64,000 bases of DNA from Notospermus geniculatus (lineage: Eukaryota > Nemertea > Pilidiophora > Heteronemertea > Lineidae), in the NCBI GenBank assembly GCA_002633025.1, contig NMRB01000175.1, positions 276,219 to 340,218 on the forward strand, in the 5' to 3' direction. The notes beneath the pieces are model-generated. The model saw only the letters and a list, made by a program, of their open reading frames with translations, did no database searches and had not been told where the DNA came from. Shown in pieces: positions 33,192-43,847 of the stretch. The translations under genes were made by a program, and so were the position numbers. The stretch's first letter is position 1; each line of letters opens with the position of its first letter.

Positions 33192-33606
33192 TTACAGACC
33201 TGTCCTGACCCCCGGGGTTCCAGTGCCGCTATATTCACTTCTAAATTTCTGGGTGCCGCCTAAGTAGGCCTATGCTGATGTTGTTGTGTGATACGACCAC
33301 CAGACAGCAACTTTGATGGCCTGAGGGGCCTAAATTTTCTAGTGTAGGGCGAACGTGGAGGGGGGTCTGGGGGAAAAATTTGAAAATTTAAGTGCTTTTA
33401 GATGCATTTTCCTGGCATCTGAGAGCAAAATACTTGAATTTAGAATTGGGTGCCACCAAATTGCGTTTTGGTGCCGCAGAGATCCTCTTTAAAGCTTCCA
33501 AAGTGCCGCATGCGGCACCTGTTCATTAATCATTTTTCCTTGGTGCCGCCAAAATATTTTTAGGTGCCGCCGGCGGCTCTTGGTGCCGCGTTTGGACATG
33601 GCTGGA
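33192..33606. mobile_element. 415-bp block present only in unit 2
   Basis: In unit 1 the flanking bases are contiguous (gcttgcgtca|acttaaatt, near 30873). The block is rich in ggtgccgc words and contains the dispersed sequence also seen inverted at 17400-17440. No TSD or terminal repeat was found, so a deletion from unit 1 is also possible. Confidence 0.6.
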
Positions 33607-33931
33607 ACTTAAATTAAAATTCACCAAACTTTGGAATGCATCATGCAAAACGTTTTAGTGTCAAGCAAAGGTGAATCATCGCTTAACGCTGTCGTAGACC
33701 AGGACCAGCCGCATAGAAACTCCGCCAGTGCTTCGACAGCCTATATATCTGTGTTAAAATGCATGGGAAAATGTACATGCACTATCGGCAGATGGGCTCC
33801 GCTAGCGCTAGTGGAGTTTCTATGCGGCCACCCCAGGCCGTTGCAAAAACTCACTAATGCAAATCGCCCAAGGCATGGTCGACGGCTGCGCGAGTTACGA
33901 ATGCAGGATGAAAGGTATAGGCCTAGTCTAA

Positions 33932-34081
33932 TGCCCGCTGTTCAATATCAAATTTTTCATCCATTTTTTTGGAAATTCAGATTCCGGGCCTATTGGGCCT
34001 TCAATGTATAAATCCGCATGTAGGCCTTTATTGAGCATATTCAGAAAATTGGATGAAAAATTTGATCGTGTACAGCGGGCA
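33932..34081. mobile_element. Hairpin MITE, duplicate of 31200-31358
   Basis: Same ends and TAA flanks (33929-33931 and 34082-34084) as in unit 1. Slightly shorter because of a T-run and small deletions. Confidence 0.75.
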
Positions 34082-34572
34082 TAAGTCAACCTAACTTCAA
34101 CATGGGCAAAATGCCAGGCCTGTGCAACAGAAACCATAAAGTGAACACATGTAAGCTACGGTTACACCTGTTGAAATACCCGTGTTTTTCCAGACCCGTG
34201 TCAAACCCGTGTGTACGAAAAGCCCGACGAGAGGTCACACTACTACAGGTGGCGCTGCATGCACTGACTCTTCGGTCATTTCTGTATTGACACACATTGT
34301 TGGATGCGCGAAACGTCGCCACTTAATGGCTGCGCCATCTGTAGCCGTGCTAAGAACTAACGAAAACACGGGAATTTCGAAAAGCACGGCGAGCTTGCCG
34401 TGTCTCAAAAACCCGTGTTAATTTAAGAGTTGGTGAAGAAAACATTGATGTTCACAAGGGAAACCGCAACCTAAATTTTTATCATTCATTATGTCGCAGC
34501 GAGAATAGCTCTGTCAGGTTATGCCTCCTGGTAACAGATGATGGAGGGACGTCATCTCCTCAAGCCTACGTC

Positions 34573-35478
34573 TTTGGCAAGCCGTTTGTTCATTATTTCC
34601 AGAAACTTAGTTTTTGCTCCAGAAACTAGGATTCTGACTTCAAAAACTAAGTTTCTGGTCCAAAAATTTTGTTTTTGGACATCTAACTAGTACTTTGGAT
34701 CCAGAAACTTAGTTTCACGAGCAAAAACTAAGATTCTGCACCAAAAACTAAGTTTCTGGACCAAAATCTTGGTTTCTGGACCAAAATCTTGGTTTCTGAA
34801 GTCAGAAACTTTGTTTCTGGCCAAAAACTTAGTTTCTGCTTTCAAAAACACAGTTTATGGAAAGTCGTTTGTTCAGAAAGCAGGTTTTTGACTTCAAAAA
34901 CTTAGTATTTGAACATGTAACTTGCACTTTGGATCCAGAAACTAAGTTTCTGACCAAAAACTAAGTTTCTGGACCAAAAACTTGGTTTCTGAAGTCAAAA
35001 ACTTAGTTTCTGGCAAAAACTTAGTTTCAGGCAGAAACTAGGTTTTTGCCAGAAACTAAGTTTTTGACTTCAGAAACCAAGTTTTTGGTCCAGAAACTTA
35101 GTTTATGTTTCAGAAACTTAGCTTTTGGATCCAAAGTACAAGTTTGATGATCAAAAACTAAGTCTGGGCCAAAAACTTAGTTTCTGAAGTCAAAAGCATG
35201 GTTTCTGCCTTTAATGAACGAACAGCTTTCCATAACTGGGTTTTTGCAAGCAGAAACTAAGTTTTTGGCCCGAAACTAAGTTTTTGACTTCTGAAACCAA
35301 GATTTTGGTGCAGAATCTTAGTTTTTGCTCGTGAAACTAAGTTTCTGGATCCAAAGTACTAGTTAGATGTCCAAAAACTAAGTTTCTGGACCAGAAGAAC
35401 TTAGTTTTTGAGTTCAAAAACCTAGTTTCTAGAGCAAAAACTAAGTTTTTGGAAATAATGAACAAACGGCTTGCCATA
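34573..35478. mobile_element. 906-bp foldback element made of AACTAAGTTTYTGG units, TSD TACGTC
   Basis: TACGTC at 34567-34572 and 35479-35484 flank ends TTTGGCAAGCCGTTTGTTC and the inverse. The interior is a long inverted array of degenerate ccagaaacttagtttttg units. Unit 1 shows the uninterrupted site (aagcctacgtcacatg, about 31843). No ORF belongs to it. Confidence 0.88.
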
Positions 35479-35569
35479 TACGTCACATGACTCACCAGGA
35501 GGAACATAGAGAAAATGACATTGATGAACCATTACGGAGAACTGCGCATTTTATTTTCCGTGATTTAAT

Positions 35570-36204
35570 TTCCTTTAGAGACGAAGCTGCCTATGATGAT
35601 AGGCATGATATCACTGATATCATCAATTATCTTTGCACGATTTGATAATGCAGATGTAACTACACATGCAGTTATTTTACCTCAATTTAGAACATGACGA
35701 TTTGAATATATTGTTCCGTGACAAGGTCACATTGCACTTCACCTTGCACTTTCGCACAGCTTGTACAGTTACACCAACACTGTTTTCCCTCGACGTAACT
35801 TTCATAATAAACGACCGTCTGAAATAACGTTCGTTCACCGTTTTCCCGTTTTACAGTGGATTACCATCAAAACGCCGTAAAAAGTAGAGCTTGACGCTTA
35901 AAACACTGTAACTGACTGTAATTTCCTTTTTAACGCTGATCTGCTGTTAAAAGTTACTTTTACAGTTACATGTATCGAACGTTTTTACGCAATGCATTTT
36001 GGGAATGTCCGTTCGGCGCCGGTTTTCACTTCCAAAAGACAATCTCACTTTGTGGTTCAGATTTTACTCAATTAATTCCGCCTTTTTGATGTTAACGAAT
36101 TAGTGCAGTGGCAAATGTTGACAACAAACTTCAAAGTTTCATTTTGAACCCAGCTGCGTTCATTTACTTTGATGAAAACTTGTAGTCACGCCCTTTTATC
36201 AGGG
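35570..36204. mobile_element. Left part of an outer nested element (ttacagt-rich)
   Basis: The string cactgttttccctcgacgta (about 35778) is inverted at about 37972-37991 (tacgtcgagggaaaacagtg), so this probably forms the left arm of an element reaching to about 37992. It contains many tgtaa/ttacagt words. Confidence 0.5.
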
Positions 36205-37430
36205 GCCTAGGTCTCACTCCGCAGTTCCTATAGGTGTCCTCCCCCTCAAGTAGTACATATTTAATAGTGAGATTTCATATGATATATAAGTTGGGACTGG
36301 TTGTGCATGTAAATCTATGTTTGTCATGGAGTATACAATTTTTTACAAAGTTAATCAATACCGATTTAATTGCAACAAGCCAAAATGGTGCAAGCGTAAT
36401 GATTTTGTGATGAGGCAGGCGGATGTAGTCGCATTGAGTGTTGTTCGGTTGCCGGGGATTCCCCAGAAATCTTGCACAAATTCATGCGAGTGACCAAACT
36501 CCTCCGCAGTGCCGTCGCATTCCGCATTTTCTGATGCTCCAATTACGACACTGCACCCAGGTGCCTTAGTGCTTTGCAAAATCGAGCATGCGATATTATT
36601 TCCCTTCCCCGCAAAAAATCTCCTGAATAAAGTCAAAATCAATAAACAGCTGCATGTTTTGTAACCACCCACTCAAGTTTTTGAACTGATAGCGATGATA
36701 GTTAGTCACAACAAAGAAATCACGATGGAACTATTTTCGCGCATGATCATCGAAAAGAAGTGATTTTCCTCGATTTTCCGGCTGCATCGCATGAGCCTGG
36801 GTCCTGTTCTATACATAACCCAAACGGTCAACCAATCAGATAAAAGTAGGTTGACGAAACGTTTGGTGTACGTGCCCATGAAACATTTCCATTCCAGTCG
36901 GCATGTATTGGAATAAAGGATCCTCCGCTGAAAAAGTCCGGACCTGGGGGCAGTGTCGTAATGGAGCATTACGGCACTGTGGAGGAGTTTGGCGAGTGAT
37001 TTTCAACGCCAAAAAAATGCATAAAACGCCGTGGTGACCCCCTGTTTTTATTTTATTTTTGGAATGAGGTGTCCAAGAGTGTGTAGACAGCAGGGGGCCT
37101 GTACCTGGCAAAATTCGTTTTCACGTGTTTTGATGAACGTGCATTTTGGGGAAAAAGTATCATTTTCTGGGTGAAATCTGACATTTGACAGGTTAGCCCA
37201 TATACTCTTATCAGCTGCTAGAAGTGCGCTGGCTGTAGCTTCAGTTCTATGTAAAATAGTATTATTTGACTGATCGTTGTTCTGTGATTCAGAAAATGTG
37301 CTCATTTGCCTGTTTTCGAGCATAATTTGGTGGTCTGGTGACGTAACGTGACATCTACAGTGTTACAAGGAAGCTGATTTTGAGGGCCATTTTGACCTGT
37401 GTTCGCCTAACTGTGGAGTGAGACCCTAGG
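36205..37430. mobile_element. 1.2-kb TIR element nested in the outer element
   Basis: Ends CCTAGGTCTCACTCCGCAGTT and the inverse (AACTGTGGAGTGAGACCCTAGG region), 20 bp with two differences. Interior minus-strand frames are short (about 90-105 codons) and overlap, with no transposase motif recognised. Probably non-autonomous. Confidence 0.6.
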
Positions 37431-37783
37431 CCTAGCCTGTCTACTCACTCCATGCATGCAACACGTTGTCACTGTGATTCCTGCACCTATCGAAGGTGCA
37501 TTATATCAAAACAGCTCAATATATTTCAAGAGTAGGCCCGATTTGGTCCATTATTGGCGGCCTGCTGTAGGATGAGTTACAGTATTTTACTGTACCACCT
37601 CCGATTACCGTACGTCATGACAGCCAGAGTACGGTAAATCACTGTACCAGATACATTAGACGACGGTCGGAGGAATCATGGTACCGGTACGGTAAAAGAC
37701 GGTCATCGATTATTAATGACGGTATACGAATGTATGGAAAAATTAACAGTCGTATACCGGCAACATTGCTGCCGGTATGTTAC
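37431..37783. repeat. Right arm of the outer nested element, acggta-rich
   Basis: Contains many acggta/taccgt inverted words (for example ggtaccggtacggtaaaagacggt) and ends at the 8-bp TSD of the palindrome. No gene. Confidence 0.5.
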
Positions 37784-37952
37784 CACAGGGACTTGACGCG
37801 TACGGGGTATGATGTTGTCAGCCCCCACGAACAATACCCCGGCCCGAGAAAAAATATAAAGAGAGAATTTCTCTCTTTATATTTTTTCTCGGGCCGGGGT
37901 ATTGTTCGTGGGGGCTGACAACATCATACCCCGTACGCGTCAAGTCCCTGTG
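37784..37952. mobile_element. Perfect 169-bp palindromic MITE with 8-bp TSD TATGTTAC
   Basis: Arms of 84 bp (37784-37867 and 37869-37952) are exact reverse complements around one central base. TATGTTAC occurs at 37776-37783 and 37953-37960. Terminal bases CACAGGGACTTGACG resemble the CACAGG end of 10324-10593. Identical peptide frames appear on both strands because of the palindrome and are not genes. Confidence 0.92.
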
Positions 37953-38107
37953 TATGTTACCGTCATTTTTTACGTCGAGGGAAAACAGTGAAGAGTATGA
38001 AATAAACATATACAGTCATGTACACTGTATTCTATACGAGAAATAAATTAATAATAATATATATTAGGTAACTGCGACATGGATTATTTACCACTGACCT
38101 GTGTTCG

Positions 38108-38526
38108 TTTTCAAGCTTGGCATTTTGCCCATGTTGAAGTTAGGTTGACTTGGACTATAGGCCTACCAAGGCCAAACTGTCATTCGAAAGTTCGGTAGTT
38201 CTTGCTCTGTGAACGGGATGGCAAAAATAACATGTATGTTCAAACATAGAATGATTGCAGTTGATATCTAATCATTTGGATGGGTTAACTGATCGATATT
38301 AAATCAATCACTTGAGGTTGTTTTTCAAGCTTGGCATTTTGCCCATGTTGAAGTTAGGTTGACTTGGACTATACCAAGGCCAAACTGTCATTCGAAAGTT
38401 CGGTTCTTGTTCTGTGAACGGGATGGCAAAAATAACATGTATGTTCAAACATAGAATGATTAGCAGTTGATATCTAATCATTTGGATGGGTTAACTGATC
38501 GATATTAAATCAATCACTTGAGGTTG
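38108..38526. repeat. Tandem duplication, unit about 213 bp
   Basis: The phrase ttttcaagcttggcattttg starts at about 38109 and 38322, and both copies end atcaatcacttgaggttg. Part of the unit (catgttgaagttaggttgac) is also found inverted at about 31363 and 34085. Confidence 0.85.
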
Positions 38527-40030
38527 AGGTGGAAGAACAATTCATTATAATCCAAGAATCGAATTTGAGTATAGGAGAATACTCGAGACAGACCAGCTGC
38601 ATCTGAGATCTGTAGCCTATATCAAAAATTCATATGCAAATTTCCCATGCAAAAGAAGCGGAATGGCACCGTATAGGGCCGTATTTTAGAACGTTCCTTA
38701 ACATTAACACGCTGGTGACTCAGCTTTTTTTCGTACGCGATTTTACTCATGCATAACTAATCGTGTTGACTATTTTTGCAGTTGTTCCGGCAAGTAGAAG
38801 GGGTGACAGCTTGTTTTTTAATCACCATGGTGATTACAAGACAAGCTGTGCGATTTCTTAGGAGACTGCCCTTCCGACTGCCAGACAGAGCGACTGGAGA
38901 TATGCAGGATTTGTCGCGTAGTCTGCGACAGATCGTTGCATCAAGGACCAGTCACGCTGGTCGCCAGATTAATCGAATCTCGTCTCATATCTGATCGCTT
39001 GAGTGGTCGTTACATTGCGGAGGATTGTTGCACTGGGCGATCTGAATGACCAGTTTCAATGGCCAACGGACACCAAAGATTTTCGATCGCATCAAGAGAC
39101 CAAAAATTCAACATGTTTTTAATTTTCGGTCGCAAAGGCCGACTTACTTTGCGACTTGTCGACCGATACAACAACGATGAAACTTTCGTCCGCAAACAAT
39201 TCCGATGCGACGCCACAATAGTCGGCGACTTCGGTCGCTTCCGGAGGTCGTCAGTCGTTTGCGGATGGTTCACTGAAATGGTCGCAAGTGTGGTCGGCGA
39301 GCGACCTCGCACGCGATGGTTGCCTGCGATGTTGTGGTCGCCAGTCTCGTCGGTGGTCGCATTATTTTGGTCGCATTGCGCCATGCTTTAGTGGTGGAAG
39401 TCAAAAGATTGGCATACGATTTGTACGTAAAAGCGTTTAGGTATCGACTTCTGTTTTAAAATCCCAAAATACCGAGACCAATCATGCTCAGCATCTTTTC
39501 CCAATACCGTAACGTTGGTATGTTTCGTTCCTCAAATCCAAGGAAACCGGGGATAGTATTTCATCTGCCGTCTTCAGCATCTTCCGTTTTTGACGACAAA
39601 GAGTTTAGAAACAGCGCACACCATACGAATTTCAGGTAAAGGATTTATACATGTAGCCCTACAATAATATCTGTGCACATCAAGTTATACTTAGGCCAGC
39701 TGGTTTCACGACTCTTCAAATCGAAGTGAATTTCAATTGAAACAAATTTTCGATTTCAATAGAAATGACAGATGCTTAATCAATAGCTTGAATGGAAGTG
39801 ATGCGTTTCGCCCGCGCGTGAGATGTAAAAAACGTTGAAAGCGAATCAAGTGTGGTATCTAAAACGCGAAATCAAACAAATACGGTGTTATTTTATACAA
39901 CATGACACCATGCTCCGGCTGATCGTCCAGCAAATAAGGCATATACAACATTGCTCCAATGCTACTGCTCAGTCCTCCCGAGTCAGGCTTTAGGCCTACT
40001 TCATATTTGCACCAGTACATTAAACATGCA
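38527..40030. other. Intergenic, one MITE arm and a tcgc-rich block
   Basis: 38677-38705 matches one arm of the GGGCCGTATTTTAGAAC hairpin. 38870-39380 is rich in ggtcgc/gcgacc words typical of a decayed inverted-repeat element. Its open frames (for example 39059-39391) look like by-products. No gene is supported. Confidence 0.4.
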
Positions 40031-40172
40031 TTAGGTCACATGAATAAAGACTAGCAAATGCTTTTACTTCAGATTGTACCTCATCGCCTAGTGCATTTGT
40101 ATTGCAAAACTGAAGTAAAAGCATTTACTAGTCTTCCTCTCTTATCTATTTTTGTCTTTATTCATATGACCC
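40031..40172. mobile_element. Hairpin element with asymmetric loop
   Basis: The left arm ggtcacatgaataaagacta ... gcttttacttcag pairs with ctgaagtaaaagc ... ctttattcatatgacc. The right arm has an extra 20-base insertion between the two paired blocks. Confidence 0.55.
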
Positions 40173-40720
40173 ATTGCCTCGTATATACGTAGACCGCCGA
40201 GACGTTGCATATATGTGAAAGTGCGGCAGTAGACTTTGGTTAGTGATAAAACCCGGAATGAAACGAAACGAAATGAAATCATCGAAATGATCGAAATGGG
40301 ACTCGCAGGGAAATTGGGAATTAACGTAGGCCGAGTTGAATGTTTTTTCAACATACCGGTACCACACAAAATCAAATTGATGTTTAAGAATCAGAATGCC
40401 AAAGAAAATGCCAAATACATGAAATAGATTTCATCAAACTCCATTACTAGATCCATCTAGCGGAGGATCGTGGTGCCAAAGTACTAAATTGCCGAATGGG
40501 ACCAATTAGGCCTAACCACTAAAACACAACTGGGCCCTATACAGTCTATACGTGTTCCTCGTTAGTAAATACGCAGAGCATACACATGTATTTCGATGGT
40601 TATTTCGACGCCTAGTGTTATGTCAGGGAGCTCATAGCGTAGGATGATTATAGATAATTGGGCAATGGTGCCAGCCCACATCATGTACGAAATTCCCTTC
40701 GGTGCTCCTCAAGTTGCCGC

Positions 40721-40767
40721 CAGTTTCTTCTGTGCCAGTTTCTTCTGTGTCGCCAGTTTCTTCTGTG
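40721..40767 (-). repeat. Short repeat cagtttcttctgtg x3, in a possible TEETG-coding frame
   Basis: Three near-exact 14-base units at 40721, 40736 and 40754. On the minus strand they lie in an open frame from an ATG near 40782 reading MSEENTEETGDTEETG. Too little context to call a gene. Confidence 0.4.
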
Positions 40768-40937
40768 TTTTCTTCACTCATTCGGTTGGTGCATAAACCA
40801 AGCGTCAATGTCGGAGCAGATTCTATGTGAACCACCTAAATATTGGCAATGCTGAATACGTAAAACTTTTTTCATTGCTTCGAAAACAAGTAGGGTATTT
40901 AAGCCTTTCTGAATAAGCTTTCAGATGTGCAGAGAAA

Positions 40938-41056
40938 CGTGGGCCCGTGTTCATAAAACTACTTAAGTCTAAGTGTGACACTTATCCTTTTTTCAACACA
41001 AAAGATAAGTAGGCCTATCATACTTTGACTTAAGTATGTTTATGAATATGCCCCCT
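40938..41056. mobile_element. Hairpin element, GGGCCCGTGTTCATAA family
   Basis: The outer pair gggcccgtgttcataaa and tttatgaatatgccccc, with inner pair agtgtgacacttatc and its partner gataagtaggcc, resembles 7131-7350. Confidence 0.55.
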
Positions 41057-42332
41057 GGCATTTTGTGTACGTACATTATGTCATGTAATGCATCAAGCTG
41101 GCGGCCGGCACACACACGAAATTCATGTCAGTGGGTCGTGCGCGGACATGAAACTCATAGAGAATTTAGCTCACAGTGTGATTTGCGAATGTTTGCAACC
41201 AACTTGACACATATCAATGGCTTGTATAAGGATCTGCTATACATATCATGTGTGCATTGGAGGGCTTTGTACAAACTAACTTCAAAGCATTTGCTATAGT
41301 TTGTATACTTCATCCATTCAAGTAAAAGATTGTGAATGAGCCAAATCGAGATACAAACACTGACACTAAACACATTCAGTAAATGCAGTAATCCAGAATA
41401 ACATACATTTGCCGTCAGATCAACTCTCGATCACTTAATTATTTGATTGAAAGCAATTAGCATTTTTGACCATTCGGCTTGAAATGGGGCAAACTATCCA
41501 CCAATCAACAAATGAAGAAAAACTGTGGCGACACAAAAAGCGTGCAAACATGAAAAAAGAAGCATGCTGCTTGCTCGTGTTGTGCAGACATGATTGTGTA
41601 GTGTAATCTACATACTCGATGGTGTCTTTACTTCGACTTAATGATTTTGGAACGGGCTGTTTTCCACTTTTACGAAGTTCATCAACGGCTTCACATCAGA
41701 CCGACGGGCATGAAGACAGTTCCACGAGAGAAACACGTTCAAATACATAGGCGAATGCACATGAGTCACGAACACCACCATATGCTATGAACACAGAACG
41801 AAGCATCAGTATAAAGCCTGTTTTCGATAATGTCCGTCCTCTGTGATTGGTTGAATTCACGTTTGTGACATCTGTTCAAGTTGAGCGGGAGCCGATCCAG
41901 TTGTGTCTATGGTAACTGGTACTCGAAGCTCTCGATCATGTTGCTTGAATATGCCCTCTGGACATGATCATGATACCATACGATTGCAATTTATGTGGTA
42001 TACAATGAATGGGTGAATACTATTGTTTTATCAGGCATCGAGATCAGACAATAGCTGAATCAGTGCACGTGAAAACACCTAGACAGGGTCATATCAAATT
42101 CACGCAAATGTTATTGCTGCTTTACATAAATTAATCGATAATTTCTTTCCATTTCTTTCTTTGGAGGCATGATCTCCCAAATAACACCAAAAATATCCTT
42201 TTTCTCGGAGAAAAGAAAATATTTAAAAAAATTCACCATGATCCATAATCTTTTTTATACCAGATGAAAATGATTTCTCCTACCAAAAATAGCCATAAAA
42301 ATGCACCCCCATGAATTCATTCAAAACCCTTA
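41057..42332. other. Intergenic, nothing recognised
   Basis: About 1.3 kb without a supported exon or repeat boundary. Includes an aaaataaccatg/aattcaccatg AT-rich tract near 42200-42300. Confidence 0.45.
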
Positions 42333-42471
42333 GGCCTGCTTTCCATTGGCGTTTCCGTGCGCGGAAACGCTCGAAAGCATTGTTATTTTCCGCGCCGAGA
42401 CCAACGAAGCGGAAACAAACAATGCTTTCAAGCGTTTCCGCGCGCGGAAACGCGCCAATGGAAAGCAGGCC
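42333..42471. mobile_element. 139-bp Harbinger-like MITE, TSD TTA
   Basis: TTA at 42330-42332 and 42472-42474 flank GGCCTGCTTTCCATTGGCG and its inverse. Inner arms gcgcggaaacgc and cgaaagcattgtt are also paired. TWA target and GGCC ends are hallmarks of PIF/Harbinger MITEs. Confidence 0.88.
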
Positions 42472-43156
42472 TTAGATCTCCAATGTAATCAGCTTACCAA
42501 TGGTAACGAGATCGAATGGACTTTAAAACAAATGATCAACTCTACGATGTGGCCTGCATGGAAAAAATTCACGATATAGGCCTACATAAAAATTCAAGAG
42601 ATACACTCTGCACATATACGTTTTGGATCCAAAGGCATGTGGGCAGCTGGCTAGAAAATCATATTTGTTGAGAACAGTGTATCAAAATTGCCATTATTGC
42701 TATGATTGCTGCATCTGTTTAGAAATCAATAGGAGAGGTGTGTCAAGTGCACAACATGTGTTCTGAATTTCGATAACTCTCTTGAGTGCCTGCGCTCCAT
42801 ACTCCGATCATCTCCGCATGAGGTAGACTCATGCAAACAAAATAAAATTATTATATTATTATAATTCAAGGGTTTGGTATTGTGTTTCTTTATGCTGCGG
42901 GTGGTTATGATACGCTCGCGGGCTATTGTCATCCATAATCACACGACCTTGGATTGTTAATAGTTTAGTCCACTTAGATCCCGGATGTTGAAGCTTTTCT
43001 TAGTCTGACAGTTTATCACCAGGTGGCAGTGGTGGTTGAGCAATTCACAGTTCTGAACACGTGTGATAACCTTTTTACAGATGATGATTTCGAGTATTGG
43101 TTTGTCAACAACGTTTCCAGATATATATGATTGCCATCAAATGCCAGATTAATCGG
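42472..43156. other. Intergenic, nothing recognised
   Basis: No gene or repeat boundary is supported. Confidence 0.45.
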
Positions 43157-43616
43157 CATCAAATCAGTGTGCAGCAAAAGCAATCATCGTCGTCGACTGT
43201 ATAGGCTACCGCTGAAGTTGGCGTAAAGCAAGTTCATTGGCACACGGATCCGATCCGTTTCCAGTCCGTTTGCCCCTAGTTTTCCGGATACGACAACGCT
43301 GAAGTCCATTTGATAGATTTTTTACGGACCAGGACCCATGTTCCCGAAGCCGTCGTGAGGTTAACGATGTCGTTACGTTATGCATNCATCAAATCAGTGT
43401 GCAGCAAAAGCAATCATCGTCGTCGACTGTATAGGCTACCGCTGAAGTTGGCGTAAAGCAAGTTCATTGGCACACGGATCCGATCCGTTTCCAGTCCGTT
43501 TGCCCCTAGTTTTCCGGATACGACAACGCTGAAGTCCATTTGATAGATTTTTTACGGACCAGGGCCCATGTTCCTGAAGCCATCGTTAGGTTAACGATGT
43601 CGTTAAAACTGGGAAA
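43157..43616. repeat. 230-bp direct duplication joined by a single N
   Basis: 43157-43386 and 43387-43616 are almost identical (catcaaatcagtgtgcagc at 43157 and 43387). The junction base 43386 is N. The copies differ at a few positions near the right end, where the second continues into a hairpin. Confidence 0.88.
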
Positions 43617-43707
43617 ATGCATAGCGTAACGACATCGTTAACCTAACGACGGCTTCGGGAACATAGGTCCTGAACCGGACCAATTCCGTGTGCCAATGAA
43701 CCTTGCT
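43458..43707. mobile_element. About 250-bp hairpin element (gttcattggcacacgg arms)
   Basis: The left arm aagcaagttcattggcacac (43458 region) pairs with gtgtgccaatgaaccttgctt. Inner arms cttcgggaacat and aggttaacgatgtcgtta also pair. The first duplicate copy ends inside this hairpin. Confidence 0.7.
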
Positions 43708-43710
43708 TTA

Positions 43711-43844
43711 GGCTGCAATCACATAGAACTACACGCTACACGTACAAAAGGCTTCACAGCAAACCCTTCACAAAGGGTTCGCGAACGTGAAGCCTTTGTT
43801 AACAGGCGTGTACGTGTAGCGTGTACTTCTATGTGATCGCAGCC
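43711..43844. mobile_element. 134-bp Harbinger-like MITE, TSD TTA
   Basis: TTA at 43708-43710 and 43845-43847 flank GGCTGCAATCACATAGAAC and its near-perfect inverse. Same architecture as 56249-56378, including acatagaa and aaaggcttcac blocks, but with different, mutually complementary arm bases. Confidence 0.88.
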
Positions 43845-43847
43845 TTA

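Larger units (their letters stand above)
32154..35569. repeat. Tandem duplication unit 2 (3.4 kb, two insertions)
   Basis: Matches 29848-31937 except for a 415-bp block at 33192-33606 and a 906-bp foldback plus 6-bp TSD at 34573-35484. These two account for almost all of the 1.3-kb length difference. Confidence 0.85.

Noticed and set aside
34573-35478. CRISPR-like array of regularly repeated units
   Set aside because: Units are degenerate, contiguous and arranged as inverted arms without unique spacers, in an animal genome. It is a foldback element.
36355-37323. Chain of minus-strand frames inside the 1.2-kb TIR element as a transposase
   Set aside because: Frames are short, overlapping and lack any DDE or DNA-binding motif I can see.
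37730-38009. Identical peptide frames on both strands at 37.7-38.0 kb
   Set aside because: A direct consequence of the perfect palindrome, not two genes.
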